From Methanothermobacter thermautotrophicus (GTDB taxonomy: Archaea > Methanobacteriota > Methanobacteria > Methanobacteriales > Methanothermobacteraceae): 64,000 nt of DNA. Numbering within the stretch: position 1 is the stretch's first letter; every line of letters begins with the position of its first letter. This document shows, piece by piece, positions 35,199 through 47,126 of this stretch. The stretch spans positions 62,001-126,000 of the forward strand of contig NZ_QKOF01000001.1 of assembly GCF_014889545.1 (NCBI RefSeq), written 5' to 3'. Position numbers and translations under genes: made by a program. The notes below the pieces were generated by a model. It worked only from the letters and a program-made list of their open reading frames with translations. It searched no databases and was not told where the DNA came from.

Positions 35199-36381
35199 GA
35201 GTGAAATCCGCCAGATGAGGATTTCCTTCAGCAAACTCAATGAAAGACGCCTTGAACTTCTGGACAGGGCAGAGGTGGCTGAACTCGCAGACCGTGTCAG
35301 GGGGATACGCGAATCCTCCCTTGAGAACCTCCAGGAACTCATATCAGTGGCCTCTGAAAGCTTTTCTGAGAACGGTGTCGAGTTCCACCTTGCAGCGGAC
35401 GGTGATGATGCCTGCAGGATAATCTATGAGAACCTGGAAGATGACACCATTGCAAAGTCGAAGTCAAACACCCTCTCTGAGATAGGCCTTGCAGATTACC
35501 TCAGAAGGAGGGGTGTGGAGGTAATTGAGACGGACCTTGGGGACCGTATACTGCAGCTTGCAGGTATAGAGAAACCTGCACACCCTGTTGGACCTGCCCT
35601 CCACCTTGGCGTATCTGAGATAGCAGCTATAGTGCGGGATAAACTCGGAGCTGACATAGGGGATGACCCCCATGAGATAATGGCGGCGGTGAGATCCGAC
35701 ATACTCCAGTCCATCGCTGAGTGCGATGCAGGGATAACAGGCGCCAATTCTGTGGCAGCCTCTGATGGCTCAGCCATCATAGTCCACAACGAGGGAAACG
35801 TGGCGAGACTATCACTCATGGACACACACATCCTGGTCTTTGGGATAGATAAACTGGTCCCTGAGATCGAGGATGCTATCTCTGTGGTAAAACTGGAGAC
35901 AGCCTATGCCACAGGTACCCGGGTGCCCTCCTACATCAATGTGATCTCAGGACCCTCAAAGACCGCGGATATAGAGAAGATGCTCCTGCGGGGTATGTAC
36001 GGTGCATCAAGGGTCATAGCAGTTGCAGTTGACAACGGGAGATCCACAGCGTACCCTGAGGCCCTCCTCTGCATAGGCTGCGGCAGCTGTATAGTCAGCT
36101 GTCCTGTCTACAACACAGTCGGGAACAGATTCGGATACCGGGGCTACCTGGGGGGCCGTGGAGTTGTTATGAGCAGCTTCATTGAGGGCAGGGAAGCTGC
36201 AGCCGAATCTGGCCTCTACATGTGCACCCTCTGCGGCCTGTGCACCGAGAAGTGCCCGGTGGAAACACCCACAGCTGAAATGATGGAGAGGCTCAGGGGT
36301 GAGTGTGTTGCCGCTGGTATGGGGCACCCCAAACATCTGAGGATAGCCGGGAGGATACTCAGGAGGGGTTCACCCCTCTGA
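35191..36381 (+). CDS. LutB-like iron-sulfur protein with LUD domain
   Basis: 396 residues. LUD (DUF162) domain at about 75-265 (AKSKSNTLSEIGL, GITGANSVAASDGSAII), then two ferredoxin motifs CIGCGSCIVSCP and CTLCGLCTEKCP. TTG start inside the end of the LutA-like gene, with GGAGG 7 bases before. No LutC gene is in the window. The pair resembles lactate or other hydroxyacid oxidation modules; substrate and electron acceptor are unknown here. Confidence 0.88.
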   Translation: MNESEIRQMRISFSKLNERRLELLDRAEVAELADRVRGIRESSLENLQELISVASESFSENGVEFHLAADGDDACRIIYENLEDDTIAKSKSNTLSEIGLADYLRRRGVEVIETDLGDRILQLAGIEKPAHPVGPALHLGVSEIAAIVRDKLGADIGDDPHEIMAAVRSDILQSIAECDAGITGANSVAASDGSAIIVHNEGNVARLSLMDTHILVFGIDKLVPEIEDAISVVKLETAYATGTRVPSYINVISGPSKTADIEKMLLRGMYGASRVIAVAVDNGRSTAYPEALLCIGCGSCIVSCPVYNTVGNRFGYRGYLGGRGVVMSSFIEGREAAAESGLYMCTLCGLCTEKCPVETPTAEMMERLRGECVAAGMGHPKHLRIAGRILRRGSPL

Positions 36382-36483
36382 AAAGAAAGGTATAAAAAGG
36401 TGCTGTTCTAGATTAATTAAAAAAATTATCATATCATGTTTCTTGGGATATTCATTCCATGATTTTTACCAGGAGGTTATAGA

Positions 36484-37194
36484 TTGCTTCTATTGATAAG
36501 TCCAATTAACACTGAGGAGGCACTAGAAGCCATAGAAGGCGGTGCAGACATAGTCGATGTTAAGAACCCTGCAGAGGGATCCCTCGGAGCAAACTTTCCA
36601 TGGGTAATCCGCAGGGTCAGGGAGATGACACCTGATGACATGCTTGTAAGCGCGACACTGGGGGATGTGCCCTACAAGCCAGGCACGGTATCCCTTGCAG
36701 CCATGGGGGCCCTGGTATCAGGGGCTGACTACATAAAGGTTGGTCTATACGGAACCAGGAACTATGATGAGGCAGTTGACGTCATGAAGAACGTTGTGAG
36801 GACGGTTAAGGACCAGTCAGACGCAATCGTGGTTGCAGCCGGCTACGCTGATGCTCACCGTGTTGGCGCTGTTGAACCAATGGAGATACCCCTCGTTGCG
36901 GCTGATTCCGGCGCGGATCTTGCAATGCTTGACACCGCAGTGAAGGACGGTAAAACACTCTTTGACTTCATGGATATGGAGAAACTGGAGGCCTTTGTAT
37001 CAGCTGCCCGGGACCATGGACTTAAGTCAGCCCTGGCAGGATCAGTTGGCAGGGAACACCTAAAACCCCTCCATGACATCGGCTGCGACGTTGTCGGCAT
37101 AAGGGGTGCTGCATGTGTTGGCGGAGACCGCAACACTGGCAGGATTCACAGGGATGCTGTGAGGGAACTCAAGGAACTCCTGGAAAGCTTCTAA
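36484..37194 (+). CDS. mfnB: 4-HFC-phosphate synthase MfnB (methanofuran biosynthesis)
   Basis: 236 residues. Condenses two glyceraldehyde-3-phosphate into 4-(hydroxymethyl)-2-furancarboxaldehyde phosphate, the furan of methanofuran. The family's Lys residues are present: [14 protein letters not shown] (K27), DYIKVGLYG (K85) and TAVKDGKT (K155), as in the Methanocaldococcus enzyme. TTG start with AGGAGGT 6 bases before. Upstream a TATA (GGTATAAAAAGG, 36389) may drive it. Followed by an IMPDH-type gene after 18 bases. Confidence 0.93.
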   Translation: MLLLISPINTEEALEAIEGGADIVDVKNPAEGSLGANFPWVIRRVREMTPDDMLVSATLGDVPYKPGTVSLAAMGALVSGADYIKVGLYGTRNYDEAVDVMKNVVRTVKDQSDAIVVAAGYADAHRVGAVEPMEIPLVAADSGADLAMLDTAVKDGKTLFDFMDMEKLEAFVSAARDHGLKSALAGSVGREHLKPLHDIGCDVVGIRGAACVGGDRNTGRIHRDAVRELKELLESF

Positions 37195-37212
37195 ATTAGC
37201 TGAGGGATTTGA

Positions 37213-38694
<1,482 letters not shown>

Positions 38695-38704
38695 TTATTT
38701 TTTT

Positions 38705-39304
38705 ATGGAAATGAGTGAACTTGACTCTGCGGCTGTCCTCTGCGGTGGCAGGGGAAGGCGGATGGGCTCAGATAAGGGACTTCTTCTGATGGATGATCGG
38801 CCCTTCATAGAGATCATAACCGTGAAACTGCTGGGACATTTCAGTGAGGTACTTGTGGTTCTACGTGACACTCAACAGGCCCGGGCCTACAGGGGCGTAC
38901 TTGATGACCGTGTGAGGATCCTGACGGATGAGCTGCCTGGCACAGGACCCCTTGGAGGCATATACACGGCACTGGGGAGTATATCAGGGGACGCTGCGCT
39001 TTTCCTTCCCTGTGACGCACCCCTCGTTACAGATGAGTTCCTGCTGAACGTGAAGGAGTGCTTCCGGAGGCTTGGCGGGTCCTGTGACGCCCTCGTGCCC
39101 TGGGGGGATGATGGACCAGAACCCCTCCATGCTGTGTACTCTGCCCGGGTGAGGGGGACCGTGGAGGCGCTTCTATCCAGAAATAAAAGGAAGGTGGGGA
39201 CTCTAATTGAATCCATTAACTCCTGCCGCATAGCCGCCATCAGCCTGGATCCGACACTTCAGAGCTTCAGGAACTTCAACCGCCCGGAGGATCTCAGGAT
39301 CTGA
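38705..39304 (+). CDS. mobA: Molybdenum cofactor guanylyltransferase-like protein
   Basis: 199 residues. N-terminal CGGRGRRMGSDKG nucleotide-binding loop, PGTGPLGGIYTAL and LPCDAPLV, typical of MobA. Links GMP to molybdopterin to make the bis-MGD cofactor used by formylmethanofuran dehydrogenase and formate dehydrogenase. There is no clear RBS; ATG at 38705 or 38711. The end overlaps a convergent small gene by 11 bases. Confidence 0.88.
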   Translation: MEMSELDSAAVLCGGRGRRMGSDKGLLLMDDRPFIEIITVKLLGHFSEVLVVLRDTQQARAYRGVLDDRVRILTDELPGTGPLGGIYTALGSISGDAALFLPCDAPLVTDEFLLNVKECFRRLGGSCDALVPWGDDGPEPLHAVYSARVRGTVEALLSRNKRKVGTLIESINSCRIAAISLDPTLQSFRNFNRPEDLRI

Positions 39305-39497
39305 TATCAACTGTGCGCGGATTCCGTCCCATCTCAAGAACAAACTTGTTTACACGCTCAATCATGTCGATGTAGTGTTCTTTATGGATTTTCTTCCCAT
39401 CGACAAGAGCATATTCCGGTAAAGACCCGTATAGATTCTTAAACTCAATTATCTCACTGACCATTTCCCTATACTGCTCTAGGGTCAACCTTTCCAT
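39294..39497 (-). CDS. Small protein resembling a single pseudomurein-binding repeat
   Basis: 67 residues, with no signal peptide. Two halves each have the Y..M..R/E...F....G..P..V pattern: YREMVSEIIEFKNLYGSLPE and YIDMIERVNKFVLEMGRNPR. This is the pattern of pseudomurein-binding repeats, otherwise found in wall proteins and phage lysins, yet this product seems cytoplasmic. It overlaps the end of mobA by 11 bases on the opposite strand. Function unknown. Confidence 0.6.
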   Translation of the reverse strand: MERLTLEQYREMVSEIIEFKNLYGSLPEYALVDGKKIHKEHYIDMIERVNKFVLEMGRNPRTVDIRS

Positions 39498-39651
39498 GGA
39501 TACCAACCACAGGAGTTTTTCTATACTCTCTTTATCATGATATATAAGTTATACGATTTTATTTTCACATAAAGGCGATATTAAAAATTTAAATTAAAAT
39601 ATGAAATGTTCCTGGTCTCCCTTTACTGAATTCTCCCTTAGACGGCATGGC

Positions 39652-40408
39652 CTAATCGATGACCTCCACCCTTGCCTCGGGGTTGAAGGGATTCTTCCTC
39701 ACTGCAAGGGAGAAGAGGTAGGGGTAGTTCTCACTCAGGTGCTCCATGTAGCCCAGCCACTCCCTGATAACTGCACTGTAGGCCCTCGTAAGGTCGCCTG
39801 CAAGGTGTTCGTAGTCTGAGGGTGGAAGGGATCTGACGTCCTTCCGGGCCTCGAGCTCCTCCATCAGATGGAACACGGCCCAGAGCATATCTGTAAAACT
39901 TTCATGTTCAAGTAGATTCGGATTTTCAAGGAGGCCCAGGAGGAAATTCCTCCTTAATATGAGAAACTCCCTCAGGTACTCCAGGAGTTCAATGCTCTCC
40001 CCGGATCCGAGCTCAAAGCTGAACTCCAGGTCATTTAACTCGTCAATTATTTTTTTGAAATCCTCCCTGCTCCATGAGGCATCCATGATCAGTCTGGATG
40101 CAATGAAGGGTGTGTTTGATTCAAATCTGGAGGCCTCCCTCAGGAACTCTGTACCTGTTTCACTGAAGAATGCGCCTATGACCATGTTGAGCTTTTCAAG
40201 CCTCTCTGAGAGTTCCCTTCTGGATATTGCCGCCTCAACAACTATCACCACTATAAGTATCTCCAGTGGCACGAATGCAAGGTCTATGCCTATGTAGAAC
40301 AGCTCTGTTTCTGGTTTATGGAATCAGATATAAGATGAAGTATATGGATGCTGATACAAGTACCAGAAGAAGTGCCAGTTTTACTCTCCAGTTAATTTTT
40401 GTTTTCAT
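39652..40408 (-). pseudogene. Frameshifted membrane protein gene (last gene of the NMNAT-CbiT operon)
   Basis: Two frames together make one protein. From ATG 40408 (GGGGGT 5 bases before): MKTKINWRVKLALLLVLVSA, a membrane helix, then LYLIP and a stop. In the next frame, just after, HKPETELFYIGIDLAFVPLE continues into a second helix (ILIVVIVVEAAI) and about 190 soluble helical residues to 39652. One extra base in TTTATGGAATC (plus strand, about 40316-40326) explains the break; without it the frame is continuous. It is either a true frameshift or an error in the sequence. The ATG overlaps the end of cbiT by 17 bases. Soluble part: no family recognised. Confidence 0.8.
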
Positions 40409-40970
40409 GGGATACCCCCGTGTATATCAATGCAACCGGGTTCCTTGAGACCATCATGGTGCCCCTATCAAGTGCACGACCCCGGGTTATGTTGAGTTCT
40501 GTGATGTTCACATCAAATCCAAGGTCCCTGAGGCAATCCATTGCCTCAAACTTCGTCTCAAGGAGTATTGCTGTCACGATTATCCTCCCACCTGGCTTCA
40601 ATTTATCCTTTATAGTCCCAAGGATCTTCCTGAGCTCACCCCCACTTCCACCAACAACTGCAATGTCAATTTCAGGGACCTCCATGAGGGCCTCAGGGGC
40701 ATCACCCTCCATCAGTGTTACATTATCTCCAAGGCCATGCCTCTGGAGGTTCATCTCAGTTGTTTTGATGGCTTCAGGGTTCCTGTCGATTGCATAGACC
40801 CTCCCGACCCTCCCTGCAAGTTCGAGGGTCACTCCACCGGTTCCACAGCCCACATCAACGGCAACATCATTTTTACCGGGCTCTGCAAGGCACATGATGA
40901 GGCATCTCACCTCCATGGCTGTTGGGCCAGGCACTGCAGGGTTCTTTATGAACTCATCGTCGGGTATCAA
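40392..40970 (-). CDS. cbiT: Cobalt-precorrin-6B C15-methyltransferase (decarboxylating)
   Basis: 192 residues. Class I SAM methyltransferase: DVGCGTGGVTLELA, AIDRNPEAI, and GGSGGEL. CbiT methylates C15 and decarboxylates C12 acetate in anaerobic cobalamin synthesis. It starts with IPDDEFIKNPAVPGPT, which I remember from the structurally solved Methanothermobacter enzyme. TTG start at 40970 after GGGTGATGG. Lies 4 bases after the UbiX gene. Confidence 0.95.
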   Translation of the reverse strand: MIPDDEFIKNPAVPGPTAMEVRCLIMCLAEPGKNDVAVDVGCGTGGVTLELAGRVGRVYAIDRNPEAIKTTEMNLQRHGLGDNVTLMEGDAPEALMEVPEIDIAVVGGSGGELRKILGTIKDKLKPGGRIIVTAILLETKFEAMDCLRDLGFDVNITELNITRGRALDRGTMMVSRNPVALIYTGVSHENKN

Positions 40971-40974
40971 GCCA

Positions 40975-41547
40975 TCACCCTTCGGTGCTTATATCCTTAC
41001 CGGTCCACCTTCTGAATAGGTCGTTCTCTATTCCAAGGACATCAAGGACCTTCCCGGCTATGAAGTCCGCCATATCCTCTATGCTGGCGGGTTTATGGTA
41101 GAAACCTGGCATGGCTGGAAGTATTATCCCACCCTCCCTTGAGACCCTGAGCATGTTTTCAAGATGGACACTCCTCAGTGGAGTTTCCCTTGGGACGAGG
41201 ACAAGCTCCCTTCTCTCCTTGAGACAGACATCAGCGGCCCTTGTAAGGGCATTCCCTGCATACCCGTTGGCTATAGCAGAGAGGGTCTTCATTGTGCAGG
41301 GGGCGATGACCATGGCCCTGAAGGGAGATGATCCGCTGTTTATGGATGTTGTGAAATCCGTGGCATCGAAGCACTCATCTGCCAGTTCCTCAAGGGCTCC
41401 AGGTTCCATCTCAAGTTCATATCTTATTATCTCACGGGCGGTGTCGGTTATCATGAGCCCAACCCTCACCCCGGCCCCCCTGAGGGCCTTCAGGATCCTC
41501 TCACCATAGATAACGCCACTCGCACCTGTCATGGCAAGTATTATCAT
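40975..41547 (-). CDS. ubiX: Flavin prenyltransferase, UbiX/Pad1 family
   Basis: 190 residues. ILAMTGASGVIYGERILKAL (FMN loop), then SGSSPFRAMVIAPCTMKTLS and LVPRETPLR. Makes prenylated FMN for UbiD-type decarboxylases. No ubiD is in the window. ATG at 41547 has GGTGATTGCA before it. Confidence 0.94.
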   Translation of the reverse strand: MIILAMTGASGVIYGERILKALRGAGVRVGLMITDTAREIIRYELEMEPGALEELADECFDATDFTTSINSGSSPFRAMVIAPCTMKTLSAIANGYAGNALTRAADVCLKERRELVLVPRETPLRSVHLENMLRVSREGGIILPAMPGFYHKPASIEDMADFIAGKVLDVLGIENDLFRRWTGKDISTEG

Positions 41548-41584
41548 TGCAATCACCTTTCTTTAATCTAATGCATCCAGCAGG

Positions 41585-42805
41585 TCACCTGAACCTCAGG
41601 TAGTCCGGGACTGTCAGTCGCAGCTGCCTCGGATGGGAGGGCCTTCTCTCAGGGAGGTCCATGTAGTCATGGAGGCTGAAATCCCTGAAGGAGTCTGCAG
41701 CTTCCCGTGGCACGTAGACGCAGATATCTGCATGATTGAACCTGGCCTCCTTCAGGGCCCCTACGAGGCTTGAGATGTGGCTCAGGTTTACAATGGAGTC
41801 ACCAACAGAGACCTGAGTCCTCATCTCGTCGAAGGCAGGGTACTCTGGTAGATTCACCACCACGTAGTCCGGATCGAGGTCCATGTCCTCTGCGATCTCC
41901 TCCTCAGCCCTCCTTATCTCCACCTCAGTTATCCTGAAGACCCTCTCGGGGTCCTCAAGTTCATTGAGCTTCACCGAGTCAACGGTCTTGAGGAGGTTCC
42001 TGTCATCAAGCCTCCTCATCATATCACCTGCAAGTCCCTCCTGGTTCCTGCACATGACGATGAGGTCCATGTCATCGTACCTGTAGATCCTGGAGGCGTC
42101 CAGGACGCCCCCTGATATAAGGCTCCTCAGGCACCTCCTGAACATGGAGTTCACTATCCTCGTGGTGTGGTGCTGGTATACGCTGGGGTACATGAAGTAC
42201 CTTGCAAGCAGTGTGGACTCGGCTGCCTGGACACCCTTCCTGTCAAGCACAAGGTCGTTCTCCATCTTCATGTTGTATATCAGCCTTTCAACGTCGATTA
42301 TACCGTAGGCAACCCCTGTGTAGTGGGAGTCCCTGAGGAGGTAGTCCATCCTGTCAACATCCAGCTCCCCGCTTATGGCCTGACCAAGGACCCCCTCCCC
42401 CCTGAGTATCCGCATAACCTGCCTGAGGTCGAACTCCTCTGATATTATATCCCCCAGGACGGATTTTTTTATGAGCTCCCTTGTGAGGCTCTCATGGGAC
42501 CTCTCAAGGACACCCTCGGATACATGGGAGAATGGGCCGTGGCCCACATCGTGGAGGAGGGCGCAGAGCCTCAGCACCCTCCTCTTTTCGCTGCCAAGGC
42601 CGAGGTGCTCTGCAAGTCTTGATGCAAGGCACATGGCACCTATGGAGTGTTCGAACCTTGAATGGTTTGCACCGGGGTATATGAGGCTGGTGAATCCGAG
42701 CTGCTTTATACGTCTGAGGCGCTGGAACTGGGGAGTGTCAACTATCCTGACCTCGAACTCACTCAGCTTCAGGTTTCCATGGACGCTGTCCCTTATGAAT
42801 TTCAT
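41585..42805 (-). CDS. HD-domain phosphohydrolase, SAMHD1/dGTPase-like
   Basis: 406 residues. Opens IRDSVHGNLKLSEFEVRIVD; HD motif LLHDVGHGPFSHV with upstream H in NHSRFEHSIGA and downstream D in DVDRMDYLLRD. This matches the archaeal and eukaryotic dNTP triphosphohydrolase type. Substrate probably dNTPs, by family. In the NMNAT-MoaE-HD-UbiX-CbiT run. Confidence 0.9.
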   Translation of the reverse strand: MKFIRDSVHGNLKLSEFEVRIVDTPQFQRLRRIKQLGFTSLIYPGANHSRFEHSIGAMCLASRLAEHLGLGSEKRRVLRLCALLHDVGHGPFSHVSEGVLERSHESLTRELIKKSVLGDIISEEFDLRQVMRILRGEGVLGQAISGELDVDRMDYLLRDSHYTGVAYGIIDVERLIYNMKMENDLVLDRKGVQAAESTLLARYFMYPSVYQHHTTRIVNSMFRRCLRSLISGGVLDASRIYRYDDMDLIVMCRNQEGLAGDMMRRLDDRNLLKTVDSVKLNELEDPERVFRITEVEIRRAEEEIAEDMDLDPDYVVVNLPEYPAFDEMRTQVSVGDSIVNLSHISSLVGALKEARFNHADICVYVPREAADSFRDFSLHDYMDLPERRPSHPRQLRLTVPDYLRFR

Positions 42806-42869
42806 GTGTGGCCCCCTTATCCAAGGGGATATCTTTTTCTACAGCTTCATTACCTACTTCCGTCTTTTT

Positions 42870-43852
<983 letters not shown>

Positions 43853-43933
43853 TTATTATGTCAGCAAAACTATTAGAATTATGGTGCTTCTAGTATATAT
43901 TCATGGAGCCGGCGGCGATTGCGGATCATTCAA

Positions 43934-43962
43934 TGGCAGTCTGCAGTTCATGGGCACTGCCA
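43934..43962 (+). other. Hairpin in the leader of the AtwA-like gene
   Basis: TGGCAGT (43934-43940) and ACTGCCA (43956-43962) form a 7-bp stem with a 15-base loop, 23 bases before the ATG and 14 before the RBS GGGTGATG. A TATA element (AGTATATATTC, 43889-43899) predicts transcription from about 43917, so the hairpin lies in the 5' leader. It may affect translation. Confidence 0.4.
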
Positions 43963-43984
43963 GAGGAGAGATGCGGGTGATGCA

Positions 43985-45691
43985 ATGATAAGGGTAGAGA
44001 ACCTCACAAAGACATATAAACTTGAGAATGGAGACGAATTCAGGGCACTTTCCGATGTTAACCTTGAGGTGGCTGATGGTGAAATACTTGGAATCCTTGG
44101 AATGAGCGGATCAGGTAAGACGACCCTCCTGAGGATACTGAGGGGAGTTGAACCCTTTGATTCAGGCAGAATCGCCCTTGATGATGTGATAGTTGAAGCT
44201 GATTCCAGCCAGTACTATTTCTCAAAGCTGAAGAAGAAGACAGCAATCCACCTGCAGAGGTCCTTCGGTCTCTGGGCCGAGACAGCCCTCCAGAACGTCA
44301 TAAGGAAGCTCTACGCTGCGAAGTATGGCGATGAGTCCATGACAGACTTTGACTATGCCTACGATGAGTTCGGCGAGGAGGCCATGGAGCTCCTCCGGCT
44401 TGTCGGACTTGAACACAAGGCTGACCACTTCGCCCCGGTACTGAGTGGGGGTGAAAAGCAGAGGCTCATAATGGCCAGGCAGCTTGCAAAAAAACCCCGC
44501 GTACTTCTACTTGATGAACCAGCAACCATGTCCTGTCCGAGGACCAAGCAGGAGATACTGGACGCCATAAAGAACATAAACAGGGAACTCGGCGTCACCG
44601 TGGTCCTTGTATCCCACCTCCCGGAGGTCCACGAGTACCTGGCAGACAGGGTGGTGCTCATGGAGGATGGAAGCATAGTTGATGAGGGCGAACCCTCAGC
44701 CATCATAGGCAGGTTCCTTGAGGACATCGAAAACCCTGTTGAATACACACCCGGGGCCAGAGGGAAGGAGATACTCAGGGTCAGGGGCCTCAGGAAGAGG
44801 TTCGTACTCCTCAAGGGCGGAGCTGTCCTTGAAATGAGGGACGTTAACCTCGATATAGATGGGGGGGAGATGGTATCCATAATAGGCCCCAGCGGAGCAG
44901 GTAAGACGGTCCTTCTCAGGATGATAGGGGGCCTGGACCTCCCTGATGAGGGTACTGTGGAGTTCCGCCTTGACGGTGAATGGGTAAACATGCATGAGCC
45001 TGGTGTTAAGAGGATGGGTATAAGGAGGAAGATGGGCTTCATGCACCAGGAGTTCGCCCTTGTGCACCATGCCACCATAAGGAGTCAGATAGCCTCAAGG
45101 CTGGGAGTTAAGGGGGAACATGTGGTTGCGGAGGCAAAGAAGAGGGCCGATGAACTCGGGATAAGTGACATGGTTCTCGATGTCCTCTACCAACTCACTG
45201 ATCTTCCTGAGACAGAGGCAAGGTACCGGCTTGAGAAGCTGGGCCTCTCACCTGAGATACTTGAGGAGCTATTCCCCAGCTTCCCTGACAGTGAGGTTAA
45301 GAGGTATGCTGAGCCGATATTCAGGGCCCTTGACCTTCCCATGAGTATACTGGACAGGAGGTCCTATGAGCTCTCAGGGGGCGAGAGGGTGAGGGCGACA
45401 CTCGCCCTTGTCCTTGCATCGAGGCCCGACGTGCTTATACTTGATGAGCCCTTCGGGGATCTGGATCCCATCACACTGCGCATGGTGTCCAACTCCCTCA
45501 AGAGGATCAACATGGAGTTCGGGACAACCATAATAATGGTCAGCCACCATGTCGACTTCATAAGGGAGCTCAGCACCAGGGCAGTTATGGTTGAGGATGG
45601 AAGGATTGTTATGGATGGTGAACCAGATGAACTCTGTGATGAATTTGTTGAGAGGAGTCATGCAAGATACCTTCAGAGGGTTAAGGGGTGA
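43985..45691 (+). CDS. atwA: Twin ABC ATPase, methyl-CoM reductase component A2 family
   Basis: 568 residues with two ABC cassettes and no membrane domain: Walker [10 protein letters not shown] and GPSGAGKTV; signatures LSGGEKQR and LSGGERVR; Walker [10 protein letters not shown] and [11 protein letters not shown]. It opens [21 protein letters not shown]. Component A2 (AtwA) is needed for ATP-dependent reductive activation of methyl-coenzyme M reductase. From memory the genus has two such genes, so this is either A2 itself or its paralogue. Start at 43985 after GGTGATGCA; the 22 upstream codons of the open frame lie in the leader. Confidence 0.9.
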   Translation: MIRVENLTKTYKLENGDEFRALSDVNLEVADGEILGILGMSGSGKTTLLRILRGVEPFDSGRIALDDVIVEADSSQYYFSKLKKKTAIHLQRSFGLWAETALQNVIRKLYAAKYGDESMTDFDYAYDEFGEEAMELLRLVGLEHKADHFAPVLSGGEKQRLIMARQLAKKPRVLLLDEPATMSCPRTKQEILDAIKNINRELGVTVVLVSHLPEVHEYLADRVVLMEDGSIVDEGEPSAIIGRFLEDIENPVEYTPGARGKEILRVRGLRKRFVLLKGGAVLEMRDVNLDIDGGEMVSIIGPSGAGKTVLLRMIGGLDLPDEGTVEFRLDGEWVNMHEPGVKRMGIRRKMGFMHQEFALVHHATIRSQIASRLGVKGEHVVAEAKKRADELGISDMVLDVLYQLTDLPETEARYRLEKLGLSPEILEELFPSFPDSEVKRYAEPIFRALDLPMSILDRRSYELSGGERVRATLALVLASRPDVLILDEPFGDLDPITLRMVSNSLKRINMEFGTTIIMVSHHVDFIRELSTRAVMVEDGRIVMDGEPDELCDEFVERSHARYLQRVKG

Positions 45692-45696
45692 TCTCC

Positions 45697-46248
45697 ATGG
45701 ATTTTGAGGATTTTCCGGTTGAAAGCGCCCACAGGATACTGACACCCAGACCGACGGTTATGGTGACAACCGTGGATGAGGAGGGCAACATCAACGCAGC
45801 CCCCTTCTCATTCACAATGCCGGTCTCAATTGCCCCGCCGGTGGTTGCATTTGCATCGGCGCCAGACCACCACACCGCCAGGAACATTGAGAGCACACAT
45901 GAATTTGTCATAAACATAACACCTGCAGATATAATTGAACAGATGTGGGTCACCGCCAGGGACATTCCAGCGGGTGAGAATGAACTTGAGGCTGCTGGTC
46001 TTGGATGGGTCCCATCAAGGAGGGTGAAGCCTCCGAGAATCGTTGAGGCCCCCGGGCACCTTGAATGTGAACTCCTCAGGATGTTTGAGGTTGGAGACCA
46101 CAACCTTATAACCGGATGTGTGGTGTGTGCATCGGTGCGCCCTGGATCTGTGAAGGAAGGACTCCTCGATGTTGAATCTGTGAAGCCTGTCCTCCATGTT
46201 GGTGGAAAGGAGTTTGTCATAGGTGATCATGTGAGGCATGTCAGGTGA
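45697..46248 (+). CDS. FMN-binding flavin-reductase-like protein
   Basis: 183 residues. Flavin reductase-like split barrel: [20 protein letters not shown] then [20 protein letters not shown] and FVINIT. It binds FMN; a member from this genus has a known structure, from memory. The preceding ATPase stop overlaps its RBS (GGGGTGATC), so translation is coupled and the two may act together, for example as redox partner; unproven. Confidence 0.9.
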   Translation: MDFEDFPVESAHRILTPRPTVMVTTVDEEGNINAAPFSFTMPVSIAPPVVAFASAPDHHTARNIESTHEFVINITPADIIEQMWVTARDIPAGENELEAAGLGWVPSRRVKPPRIVEAPGHLECELLRMFEVGDHNLITGCVVCASVRPGSVKEGLLDVESVKPVLHVGGKEFVIGDHVRHVR

Positions 46249-46252
46249 TTTC

Positions 46253-46651
46253 ATGTTTGAGAAGATAATGGTTCCAACGGATGGCTCAGAGTACGCTGCA
46301 AGGGCAGAGGATATGGCCATAGAACTTGCGGGGCGTCTGGGTTCAGTGGTGATTGCAGTCCATGTCATCGATGAGAAGCTGATATACCCCTTTGATGTCC
46401 TTGAGGAGGAGGGTAAGGAAATACTGGCGGCTGTTCAGAGGAAGGGGCGTGAGGCAGGTGTCCGGGTTGACGAGGTCCTTGTCTTCGGGAGCCCTGCCCA
46501 TGACATGAAGAAGATAGCAGAGAAGACAGGGGCTGATCTTGTGGTTATTGCATCCCATGGGAGGTCAGGCCTTGAGAAACTGCTGATGGGGAGTGTTGCT
46601 GAGACAACCCTCAAGACCGTGGATGTTCCGGTTCTCCTGGTGAAGAGATAA
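46253..46651 (+). CDS. Universal stress protein, UspA family
   Basis: 132 residues. KIMVPTDGSEYAARA at the start and SHGRSGLEKLLMGSVAE at the end, the ATP-binding G-x2-G-x9-GS motif. AGGTGATTTC precedes the ATG at 46253. Third gene of the atwA-like run. Confidence 0.93.
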   Translation: MFEKIMVPTDGSEYAARAEDMAIELAGRLGSVVIAVHVIDEKLIYPFDVLEEEGKEILAAVQRKGREAGVRVDEVLVFGSPAHDMKKIAEKTGADLVVIASHGRSGLEKLLMGSVAETTLKTVDVPVLLVKR

Positions 46652-46700
46652 TTTTTTCACCCATGGTTAGAAAAGTATATATGGGAGTATATAATAATCT

Positions 46701-46723
46701 GATATATCAAAATTTGATATATC
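46701..46723. promoter_or_regulatory. 23-bp palindrome GATATATCAAA-A-TTTGATATATC
   Basis: Two 11-base arms with one central base, directly after a TATA element (GTATATAATAAT, 46687-46698) and 15 bases before the TTG at 46738. The expected transcription start falls inside it. This is the best operator candidate in the window. Confidence 0.6.
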
Positions 46724-46737
46724 TGAGAGGTGTTAGG

Positions 46738-46926
46738 TTGAAAAGGGTGTTCAGCGGTATAAAGTCCTACCTTACAGACTGGAAGAACCTTCTAACCCAC
46801 AGCCTTGTGGGTGTTCTGATACTCCTAATTGCCCTCTATGCACCTGTAAGCCCATACGTGAGGATGGGCTTTGTGGGATGCGTTGTTGGGTTCAATGTAT
46901 TCAGAATGAAGTACCTCGACCAGTAA
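46738..46926 (+). CDS. Small membrane protein
   Basis: 62 residues with two hydrophobic helices (about 20-36 and 42-55). TTG start at 46738 after GAGAGGTG; the upstream part of the open frame is promoter DNA. No family recognised. Its promoter has a strong palindrome, so expression is probably controlled. Confidence 0.65.
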   Translation: MKRVFSGIKSYLTDWKNLLTHSLVGVLILLIALYAPVSPYVRMGFVGCVVGFNVFRMKYLDQ

Positions 46927-47126
46927 AATTTCTTTTTTTAATTACAGATATCCATTGTCTGAAATTTTTTATTTTAACAGCTTTTATGCACAGCCATTCA
47001 AATCATCAGCATTTTCATGTCCTTATTAACATCATAAACCTTTCGCAGTGAATTTTATAGATAATTTTAAATTTCAGTAGAGTAATAAAGATAGATCGTG
47101 GCAGATATAAAATTGGGGTGCGCGAC

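Noticed and set aside
43919-43984. N-terminal extension of the AtwA-like ATPase
   Set aside because: The 22 extra codons have no RBS and overlap the leader hairpin; the ATG at 43985 has GGTGATGCA and starts the ABC domain normally.
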